64,000 nt of DNA from Eurosta solidaginis (Eukaryota > Arthropoda > Insecta > Diptera > Tephritidae). Below are positions 1 through 8,313 of this stretch, in pieces; position 1 is the first letter of the stretch, and every line of letters begins with the position of its first letter. The DNA is taken from the NCBI RefSeq assembly GCF_040869045.1, contig NC_090321.1, forward strand, positions 90,192,603 to 90,256,602, given 5' to 3'. The notes under the pieces were generated by a model. The model did not search any database. It was given only the letters and a program-made list of their open reading frames with translations, and was not told where the DNA came from. A program made the position numbers and the translations under genes.

Positions 1-198
1 CCTATCCAGAATCAACCCCGACATACAAAATGTATGCCCTGCTTGCAATGTGTCCCCACATGACACCAACCATCTCTTTAATTGTAATGTGGAACCAACG
101 CCTCTAACACCCCTTTCCTTATGGTCCACCCCTGTTGAAACGGCAAGTTTCCTTGGCTATTAGGTGGGGCGAGCATTGCTACAACAACAACAACAACA
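1..198 (+). mobile_element. Jockey-like LINE, 3' terminal fragment
   Basis: This is the 3' end of a 5'-truncated jockey-like non-LTR retrotransposon. Translation gives the zinc-knuckle-like C-terminus seen in the related copies (a Cys..Cys..His..Cys pattern around CPACDVSPHDTNH). It finishes in a (CAA)n tail, followed by ACTAGAAATG, which is the right-hand target duplication of the same insertion at 18,039-18,979. The two are near-identical, so this copy is the left-edge counterpart in the tandem array. The body lies outside the window. Confidence 0.85.
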
Positions 199-219
199 AC
201 TAGAAATGCCATAACGATG

Positions 220-679
220 TGTTGTACTGTTTGAGCGTGTTATCTTATTCATTCCGTATGTTCAGAACATTTGTACATGTGCACACACATGTCATCAGCC
301 GAAGTAGTTACTCACACATACACATGCATATGGCTATAAGAAAGGCATTAACTACAAATATACATGTATATAGCTGGTAACGAAGCATGAGATACAATTT
401 TTCTCGAACTGTTCGCGAAACGATTAGACCTTAGGAGAAATGGGTGAACGAGAAAACCGAGAGTATAAAAGCAGCGCAAGCTGAGGAATGACGAATCAGT
501 TTGATTTAAACACGCTTTGTGAAGTACGTGATATCGAAGTATAATTGTACTACTCCCAAAGTAAACTAAATAAAGACCATATCGCAATACTGAATATTGG
601 AGTTATTTATTCGACAGTTCAGCGATACGAACGTTAGCAGAAGGTGCAAATTAGTCGGAATTACCCAGAATTCGTTACA
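220..679 (+). mobile_element. Solo-LTR-like element, unit A
   Basis: A 460 bp block beginning TGTTGTACTG and ending GTTACA, with the layout of an insect gypsy-type LTR: a TATAAAA box at 464-470 and an AATAAA signal about 100 bp downstream. No internal gag/pol sequence is attached on either side, so it would be a solo LTR. I see no clear target duplication. It is present in all three units. The family is not identified. Confidence 0.5.
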
Positions 680-1072
680 ATATTTAAATAACTTTTTGTA
701 TGTCTTTGCTCTTATTATAAATATTAGTTATTTGAATGATGAGAAAAGGATTCTGATTTAAGTGAAATGATTCGCTTTAACCGCAACAACACTTTCCTCG
801 AAAAATAGGTCCTACTGAAATTTGTATATCTCAACAAATTTAATCGGAAAGTTTTTTGTACGAAATAATAAAAAAAAACTACTTTATTGCAGTGCGCAGT
901 GGTCTTAAGGATTAAAATTTCCAGTTATGCAACAATCGATAAGGCTCGAAGTCGGACCTGTATGACTTGATAGTGTCATAGGTGAGTGCATACCATTTAG
1001 CTATACAGGGTGGTTTCTTTGACTGATATTTTGATTTTGAAAATTGGTTAAGGGCTTTGTGAATTGAGCTAA
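680..1072. other. AT-rich spacer without recognised gene
   Basis: No coding or RNA feature is supported here. Near 985-1010 there is a short relic matching the tRNA-like head of the SINE family in reverse orientation (CCATTTAGCTATACAG). Unit C keeps about 105 bp more of this relic, so A and B share a deletion at that point. Confidence 0.4.
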
Positions 1073-1086
1073 CTATATATATTTCC

Positions 1087-1330
1087 AATTGATTGTTGTG
1101 TGCCGCTGTGATGGCTGAATGGTTATAGCAGCGGCGCCTAAACGTTGCCGATGAAGGAATTTAGCAGTTCCCGAAATGGGTCTATACAACGAGCTTTGGC
1201 AGTTGTCTAAATTTTTCTTTCTTCTATTCTAATTAAAAAATTTTTTTTTTCAATTAAGAAAAAATTTATCATAACAATAATAATGATAAAAAATTATTGT
1301 TAGGCCTTGAGCTCGATTCGAACCCGCGAT
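1087..1330 (+). mobile_element. tRNA-derived SINE, unit A
   Basis: A 244 bp insertion flanked by a perfect 14 bp target duplication, CTATATATATTTCC (1073-1086 and 1331-1344). Unit C has the uninterrupted site near 36,770. The 5' part has an A-box-like TGGCTGAATGG followed by a weak B-box-like segment, as expected of a tRNA-derived Pol III head. An AT-rich middle follows, and the 3' end GAGCTCGATTCGAACCCGC contains a B-box-like motif in reverse orientation. The target duplication points to LINE-mediated target-primed reverse transcription. Confidence 0.8.
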
Positions 1331-1571
1331 CTATATATATTTCCGTAAAAAATGTTTCACTGTTTTTTTAGAAGAACCAGTGGAAAACAAAATTTTTTAC
1401 TGACATACATTTATGAAATACTGAACGGGCTGTGACACGTTAATTTCCAATTCTTTTAATTAATTCCTTTGATACTGCAAAAGATTGGTGCCCAAAACAC
1501 CCTTATCTAGCAATAGCATTAAGAACAAAATAATGTATATTATTTCTTGTAAAATAATAAATTTGTGTTTT

Positions 1572-2205
1572 TCAACCCCGTGACATAAGCCGGCAGGGAA
1601 TAAACCATGGCTCAATTATATGGTTGGCTCATCTCATCAGTTGATTTTATTTATTTCATTGCATGGTCGATGGGATTGCCAAAAGGAGATGGCAAACTCA
1701 AAATGAAACCAACTCATTGGCAACATTTTCTTACACATACAAAAACTGCTAAGTTTTATGTTTCCATTCCATACCATTCGCACCAACCCCAATAGATAAA
1801 TTTTGACAATTTGAACAGACATATTTTGTTATTGTACAGATGAGCCAACCATATAGTTGAACCATGCAATAAACATTTTCAGTTTTCTCTGTGACTATAC
1901 TTGGGAACAATAATTTTAATCTGATGTGTGTATATTTCGAAAAGCTGTCTGCTTTGAAATAAAGATTTATTCAGACCATAGTTACTTATTATTAAAAATG
2001 TTAATATTCCGAATCAACATCACAATAAAAATTATACATACATATGTACCATGAAAACACAAAACAAGTTTATCTATGTATATATTTACTCAATACCCCA
2101 TGACATAAACCGGCAGTGCAAATATTTTTTATCGAGTTTTCCCGGTGACTACGATTGGGAACAAAAATATTCTCCGATGTGTGTATGTGGCAAGATAATT
2201 TTATA
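1572..2205 (+). repeat. Duplicated intronic segment (candidate snoRNA pair)
   Basis: Two diverged copies of a ~110 bp segment lie in tandem upstream of the dyskerin exon. One begins near 1572 and is split by the MITE; the other begins near 2092. Both contain a CATAARCCGGCA block, then TGACTA followed by TTGGGAAC, then GATGTGTGTAT. A TTCCC/GGGAA stem can be drawn in the second copy. Drosophila minifly is known to host intronic snoRNAs, so these could be snoRNA relics, but no convincing H/ACA or C/D box set was found. Confidence 0.25.
1606..1867. mobile_element. hAT-like MITE, unit A
   Basis: A 262 bp element with terminal inverted repeats of about 28 bp (left end GGCTCAATTATATGGTTGGC, mirrored near 1838-1866 with a few mismatches). 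It is flanked by AATAAAC duplications at 1599-1605 and 1868-1874. Unit C keeps a single AATAAAC with no insert near 37,047, so this is a true insertion. A 7-8 bp duplication plus short TIRs fits a non-autonomous hAT-type element. No coding capacity. Confidence 0.75.
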
Positions 2206-2333
2206 GATTGTTACAAAGATTGAATTTGGTGTACATTGCAATGCAAAATAAAATTAAAAAAATCGCTATTAACTATAGAGCTTAAGTTGTTTTATAATTG
2301 CATCAATTTGTTTTTTCCTTTTTTGTTGTCTAG

Positions 2334-2749
2334 GTGAATGCCGTTTGTTACGGTGCTAAGATTATGTTGCCTGGTGTATTGAGGTACGAAGATGGTATTG
2401 AGATTGATCAAGAAATTGTTATTGTAACAACAAAGGGTGAAGCAATTTGTTTAGCTGTAGCACAAATGACTACAGCAACAATGGCATCGTGTGATGATGG
2501 TGTTGTGGCAAAAATCAAGCGAGTCATTATTATACTTATCCACGTAAATGGGGCCTAGGGCACAAAGCATCTGCAAAGAAAGCTCTAATTGCTTCAGGAA
2601 AACTAGACAAATATGGGCGTCCTAATGAGAACACTTCCAAGGAGTGGTTGACTGGCTTTGTCGATTACAATGCAAAGAGGCCAGCTGCAGCTCTTGCAGA
2701 ACAAAGCGCAGAACCAACGAATGGTGCTAGTACAGAGGATGTTAAAAAG
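2334..2749 (+). pseudogene. Dyskerin (Nop60B/DKC1) C-terminal exon, unit A
   Basis: This exon encodes the PUA-domain part of dyskerin, the pseudouridine synthase of H/ACA snoRNPs. It starts after a TTGTCTAG acceptor with [20 protein letters not shown] and continues to AKIKRVI. A net 7 bp deletion there removes the residues before TYPRKWGLG. The reading then continues in another frame through [17 protein letters not shown] and [13 protein letters not shown] to a GTAAG donor at 2750. The frameshift introduces an early TAG. The catalytic TruB part of the gene is not in the window. All three tandem copies share the deletion, so the array amplified a dead copy. Confidence 0.9.
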
Positions 2750-2840
2750 GTAAGAATCAGATTTCCAAAGTTTAACTCGATTTACACATAGGCTGTCCCT
2801 AATCGTCCGGAAAGTTCAATAAAAAAATTTCCGAATTAAT

Positions 2841-3862
2841 TATACCCAGCTGTACTTGTGCACATTGTATTAAAACTTTGATTGGATAACGGTTGGTTGT
2901 ACAGGTATAAAGGTATCGAGATTGATATAGACTTCATCAAGATATCAAATCATCATATATATCAAATCATCATAGATATCAAAATCATCATATATATCAA
3001 ATCATCATAGATATCAAAATCATCAGTATCGAAAAAAATTTGATTGAGCCATGTCCGCCCGTCCGTCTATCCGTTAACACGATAACTTGAGTAAATATTT
3101 AGATATCTTCACCAAATTTGGTACACGAGCATATCTGGACCCAGAATAGATTGGTATTGAAAATGAGCGAAATCGGATAATAACCACGCCCACTTTTTAT
3201 ATATATAACATTTTGAAAAAACCTGATTATTTAGTAAATAATACACCTAGAATGTTGAAATTTGACGTGTGGACTGATATTGAGACTCTTGATAAAAATT
3301 TGAAAAAATTTTTTCAAATGGTCGTGCCACTGCCCACTTGTGATAAGCAAAATTTTACAAATATTAATCATAAATCAAAAGTCGTTTAACCTATCGTAAC
3401 AAAATTCGGCAGAGAGGTTGCCTTTACTATAAGGAATGCTTTGAATAAAAATTAACGAAATCGGTTAAGGAGCACGGCCACTTTTATATAAAAGATTTTT
3501 AAAAGGGTCCTAGACGAATAAAATAAGCTATATCTTTGCAAAAAAGAGCTTTGTATCAATGGTATTTCATTTCCCAAGTGGATTTATAACAATAAATAGG
3601 AAAAACTTCAAATTTTTAAAAATGGGCGTGGCACCGCCCCTTTTATGACTAATTGTGTGTATATTTCGAAAAGCTAATTTTCTATGGTTCAGGAGCCATA
3701 ACTCGAAGAAAAATTAGTTCAGAATAGAACCATATGTGTATGTATTATTGCGCAGCCTTGTAACACTATTAAGCACACAAAGCAAACAACAACAGCATAT
3801 CAAGTGTACAGCTGGGTATGTAATGTTCGGTTTCACCCGAACTTAGACTTCCTTACTTGTTA
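2841..3862. repeat. Dispersed fly-type repeat 'R' in dyskerin intron
   Basis: About 1.0 kb of interspersed repeat. It begins TATACCCAGCTGTAC and ends near GTACAGCTGGGTATG plus TTCGGTTTCACCCGAAC, giving an inverted repeat of about 15 bp near the ends. The interior has many copies of an ACGCCCACTTTTT-type phrase. A related diverged copy lies at 46,017-47,514. I recognise this kind of sequence as common in fly genomes but cannot name the family. It has no coding capacity. Confidence 0.6.
2940..3028. repeat. Short tandem repeat, ATATATCAAATCATCATAG type
   Basis: About five imperfect copies of an 18-20 bp unit built on GATATCAAATCATCATA inside the R repeat. Unit B has only about three (21,720-21,770), so this small VNTR distinguishes the two tandem units. 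Confidence 0.75.
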
Positions 3863-3898
3863 TATTTGATTTGTTGTTAATATGAGTTACTTTTGCAG

Positions 3899-3954
3899 GT
3901 GGAGGAACACATGAGCTGATTGTTGCTGTGATAAGGAATTCACAGAAGGGAAAT
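3899..3954 (+). pseudogene. Possible alternative terminal exon of dyskerin relic
   Basis: A 56 bp segment bounded by a TTTTGCAG acceptor and a GTAAGT donor, in phase with the dyskerin donor at 2750. Spliced on, it would add only VEEHMS and a stop, replacing the usual lysine-rich tail. A further acceptor (TTTTTAG) at 4149 opens another segment (from 4150) with no clear coding. The splice signals are good but the assignment is inference; the reading also assumes the upstream frameshift is bypassed. Confidence 0.35.
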
Positions 3955-4149
3955 GTAAGTATCAAAACTTAATAATGTTAATAAAATAAGTGAAACCCAG
4001 ATCCAAATGATGAACAATTACTTTCGCCCCTAACTGAAATAAATTTAACTGTTGATTGCGATTGATTGGTCTTACTGATGTCGAAATTATTTAATAACAT
4101 ATTTTCTTCTCTTTGATTTATTACTAATTTATAAAATTGTAATTTTTAG

Positions 4150-4728
4150 GCGGAGCGTATTTGGATTGGTGTTGGGTGTTTCTAAGGGCACTGATGATTA
4201 AAAAAGTAAGTAATCATAATATTGTTACGATTTTTATGAAATTCCTGATATTGTGCACCTTCCGTTACCGTTCGAATCGCTGATCTGTCGAATAAAAAAC
4301 TCAAATGTTCAGTATGTCAAATTTTCTGTATTTACAAGTCTACTGTGGCCTTAGTACAATTACACATTAGCCACAATATCTTGATATTGAAAAAAAAAAC
4401 GGGACTTATTATTAAAGTTGTGTTTTTCATTTACGATCATTTACTTCGGTTCGTAATAATTTGTTATCGAGCAAGAACGTGATATTATCGTTTTTAATTT
4501 CCGCAACTCAAAAAACGACGAATCTTATCAAGCTTTCGACAAATACTGTTCGGTAACAAATTAGATGTCGATTTGCCTACATGTAAACTTAAATTGTGTA
4601 ATGCTTTTGTGATTATTTAAGGAATGATTTCTTATTTAGAAGGAAAGAAACATGTTCTGTTAAGACTAAAACTCTTAAAATGACCAAAAACACTTGCAGC
4701 AGTGCCCCATCCAATAGGTGCGATCTCT
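4150..4728. other. Non-coding stretch between dyskerin relic and element X
   Basis: AT-rich sequence with no recognisable gene. It includes possible 3'-exon sequence at its start (after the acceptor at 4149). I see no repeat here other than its copy in unit B. Confidence 0.4.
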
Positions 4729-5225
4729 CACCAGAGACGCCATTATGAAATTCCTATGTAAAATCACCTTCTGATTACGAAAATCAAGGTTATTTTTAAT
4801 TCTATGGTCACGGGTTTGAGATATTTACGAATTGGGTCCACTTGAATCATATATATCTCAAGAACGAATTGAGCAATTCCAAAACGGTTTGCAGCTTTTA
4901 AAAGGTAATAAAATTTGCCACAAACTGTGCATACAACACTTTTTAGGCCCTGCAGATTCAAAGATAACGAACAATCATTACGGATTTTTTAAATTTTGTT
5001 TGTAAAAATACAAAAAAAATTTGTACTTTGCGAGGCAGGATCTCGAAAACTTTTTATTTTTTTGCAAATTTTTTTCTCTCTAGGCTCTGTTTTATTACAA
5101 AAAAAAAAAATAAACTTTCATTCAACAAAATCGATGGAACTAATACAAAAGTTATAAGCATTCAAATAAATATATCCATATAGTAAAACTTAAGTACCAT
5201 ACAAATAATAGCATATGTACATATG
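4729..5225 (-). repeat. Element X terminal inverted repeat, left arm (unit A)
   Basis: Reverse-complement match to 15,046-15,542, readable from CACCAGAG at the outer tip to CTTAAGTACC at the inner end, with scattered mismatches and an A/T-run length difference. It lies just downstream of the stop of the X gene. Diverged arms suggest an old, inactive element. Confidence 0.8.
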
Positions 5226-5496
5226 ATTCTGTCTTAACTCCATGATCTTATTTTATAATTGAAAAAATTATGTGTCTCGTTTTGACGCTTATTTAGATTA
5301 GGATCGGTTTCTCTTATGAGAAACCAACAGTAGTCACCCTTCATAGCGACATCCCAGAATCCTTGATACCGACTTTCAATCATTTTCATTTGCTGGTGAA
5401 ACCTTTCGCCATGCTCGTCACTTTCATCGCCAAGATTTTGCGGAAAAAAATTTAAATGGGAGTGTAGAAAATGAATTTTTAAAGACATATTTACTC

Positions 5497-5755
5497 CTGA
5501 AAGTATTTTAGATAATTACGTAAGTGACATATTAGTATATAATTTTCTTAGGCTGGATTTATCTTTCAATTCAGAACACATTTTTTGTTTACATTTTTCT
5601 CGTTCTTGTTTGTTCGGAACTGGACGATGAATTCAGATTTAGGGCTATATATTCTCATGTAAATTAAAAAATTTTCATACACATTTTTTGTTTATCGGGC
5701 AGATAGGTTTTAAAGTTAACTGAGAAAACGGTCTTAAATATGTTTTTTTATTTAC
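5497..5755 (-). other. Spliceosomal intron in element X gene
   Basis: On the minus strand the exon ends GAAATGG, followed by GTAAAT; the next exon starts after TTTCAG. Joining them restores an open frame across NYAEMG and MSLKIHF, matching family order. Intron length is 259 nt. Confidence 0.75.
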
Positions 5756-6357
5756 CCATTTCCGCATAGTTTTTGATTAAGTCCTTCACTATCATCTCGT
5801 AGTTAGGATTTTTGTGTTTGCCTAAAAAAGAGGTAACGATCTTTTCAAAAGAAACCCACGCTGCTGCCTCCACTGGTGACAATAGTTATTGGTCATCATT
5901 TTCCTTATTTGCGGTCCCACAAAAATCCCTTCCTTTATTTTTGCTTCTGAAATCTCTGGAAAGATTGCCTTCAAATGATGAAAAGATTCGCCTTCTTTGT
6001 CCAAAGCCGTGATAAAGTTTTTGATAAGGCCGGGCTTGATGTGGAGCGGAGATAGAATTATTTTTTCCTTCTTTATAAGTGGGGAGTATTTTATGTTATC
6101 CACCCCAACTTGAAACTCGATTCGTTCTGGCAAGTTTTTTTATGATGTAGTGGTCTTGACGAGCTCGGCTATCCCATTTGCATAGATAGCAACAGTATTT
6201 TGTGTATCCACTTTGTAGACTACATAGCATTCCAACGACTTTAAGATCGGCACATATTTTCCAGTCATGTTCTTCGTATTTGATTAATTTGAGTTGTGCT
6301 TGTGACAAAGAGTTTCTTTCGTTTTCCTTTTGAAATCCAGTACAACATGATGCCGCG

Positions 6358-7504
6358 TTGTTGTTGTTGTTGTAGCAGTGCTTCGCCCCACCTAACAACC
6401 GCTACCGATCACAAATTGTCATCAATATCCTCTAACGGGAGTCCAAGGAAACTTGCTGTTTCAACAGGGGTGGACCATAATGAAAGGGGTGTTAGAGGCG
6501 TTGGTTCCACATTACAATTTAAGGGATGGTTGGTGTCATGTGGGGACACATCGCAAGCGGGGCATACGTTTTGTATGTCGGGGTTGATTCTGGATAGGTA
6601 AGAGTTTAACCTGTTACAGTATCCAGAAGGAAGTTGAGCAAGAATGACACGCGTTTCCCTGGGGAGTATGCGTTCCTCTTCCACAAGTTTTGGGTACTTT
6701 TCTTTGAGTACTGGATTCACCGGGCAATTCCTGACATAAAGGTCCGACGCCTGTTTGTGGAGTTCACCAAGGCCTGCTTGTTTTTTTTTGCTTCATACAG
6801 CTGGGTTCTCAGGTGCCGTATTTCCTCAAAATGCTTACGGAGATGACTCCTTAAGCCCCTAGGCGGTGTTGGCTCATCAATCAGATGGTTTCTGGGTATT
6901 CAACAGGAACTGTTTGGTTAGCATCTCATTTCTCTCCCTGATGGGGAGTACTCTCGCCTCATTATGTAGATGGTGTTCTGTGGACATAAGAAGACAGCCC
7001 GTGGCGATTCTGAGAGCAGTATTTTGGCAGGCCTGTAGCTTCTTCCAATGGGTAATGTTTAGGCTTGGCGACCATATGGGTGACGCGTAGCACCTAAACG
7101 GCTGGCCAATTGGTTTGTATGTAGTAATGAGCGTTTTTTTATCTTTTCCCCAGATACTGTCAGCAAGGGATTTGAGGATTTTATTACGGCTCTGGATTTT
7201 CGGAACAATTGCGGCTGCGTGCTCACCAAAATGTAGATCCTGATCAAACGTCACACCCAAGATTTTGGGGTGTAGGACAGTCGGTAGCGTAGTGCCATCG
7301 ACGTGGATGTTCAAAATGGTCGACATTTGGGACGTCCATGTTGTAAATAAGGTCGCGGAAGATTTAGTCGGTGATAATGCCAGGTTTCGCGAGGCGAAAA
7401 AACTGGAGAGATCAGGGAGGTAGCCGTTTATTCTGTTGCAGAGCTCATCGATCTGTGGGCCTGTGGCCATTATATTGTGCAGTCATCGGCGTATGAAATG
7501 AAAG
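6358..7504 (-). mobile_element. Jockey-like LINE, 5'-truncated, inside element X (unit A)
   Basis: Minus-strand insertion flanked by 10 bp duplications TGATGCCGCG (6348-6357 and 7505-7514), with its (CAA)n tail at the low-coordinate end. It begins inside reverse transcriptase just before the catalytic YADD motif (SYADDCTIM). It runs through the thumb region (LGVTFDQDLHFG, AISQP/PIGQP..CYASPIWSPS, NTALRIATGCLL) to a C-terminal CPACDVSPHDTNH zinc-knuckle-like motif. The 3' tail reads TTAGGTGGGGCGAAGCACTGC then (CAA)n. It lacks endonuclease and most of RT, so it is a dead copy. Confidence 0.9.
6409..7470 (-). pseudogene. Jockey-like RT C-terminal fragment (unit A)
   Basis: Coding remnant within the LINE insertion, in two overlapping frames (7470-6877, then 6720-6409). 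Together they give the RT thumb and C-terminal domain of a jockey-clade polymerase, ending PLEDIDDNL. A deletion near 6880 relative to the unit B copy breaks the frame around NTQKP. No upstream RT, endonuclease or ORF1 is present. Confidence 0.8.
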
Positions 7505-8218
7505 TGATGCCGCGTAATCAGATACTGCTTTTGACAATGAAACTGGAGCCGGAACTAAAATTAAATTTGATTCTGGCAATGTAGCTTCCGTTGAATTTAG
7601 TTCTGGTAATGACACTGTAGATACGCTCGCATAGGTTACTTTTCTTGACTTTCCAACCCCAAGTACTTTTGTAGTACAAATATAGCAGTCCGTTGAATGG
7701 CAAGTTGGTTCCCTCCACTTCATTGGTGTAATAAATTTCATATGTCGCCTAAATAGATAGTTTCAGAAATTAGTCAGCTATGCATTAAAAGGGAGCAAAT
7801 TGCTAATTTTTACAACGCACCTTTTTGTTCCGGTTTCCGAAAAAATCAATTCAACTCGACATGTAGTGCACACAGTATTCGGTGTCCATGGTTTTTCGTT
7901 GTTTTTAGGCTCAATTCCAAAATACTTATAGTCACCCTTATCACGAAGTTCACGCGGAAAAGTGTTCGCCTTCACTTCTTTTGTTCGCGTGAACTTTTTC
8001 CACCTATCGGCAATTTCGGGCGAACAAAAGTTCACTTCGAAACAGCTAATGCTCTATTGAGAATTGGCAGTGAACAAATAATTTACTTACAATATTTCCT
8101 TAAAATACAACAAAAATATAAATAAAAAATTAATAAAATAATGTTTAGTATTGCACTTAGGTTGGTATTGATTGAGCGCGAGGCGAATATATATGTAAAA
8201 GCGATTCGGAGACAATTA

Positions 8219-8260
8219 TTTATCTATCTATTTATTTATCTATCTATTTATTTATTTAAT
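8219..8260. repeat. TTTATCTA microsatellite LINE tail
   Basis: Alternating TTTATCTA/TTTATTTA units form the 3' tail of the minus-strand LINE, immediately inside its target duplication. Microsatellite 3' tails are usual for some non-LTR clades. Confidence 0.8.
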
Positions 8261-8313
8261 CTTGAAATTGTTACATTTCTTACAGACTAATTACAAATGT
8301 AGGCAAATACCAA

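Noticed and set aside
348..587. Minus-strand frame of 79 codons repeated in all three units
   Set aside because: It lies entirely within the LTR-like block, antisense to its TATA and AATAAA signals, and resembles no protein.
1103..1180. Possible tRNA gene
   Set aside because: It has A-box-like sequence but no cloverleaf or proper B box, and lies within a repeated insertion with target duplications, so it is a SINE head.
6296..7090. Plus-strand frames opposite the jockey-like fragment
   Set aside because: They are antisense shadows of the RT C-terminal coding sequence.
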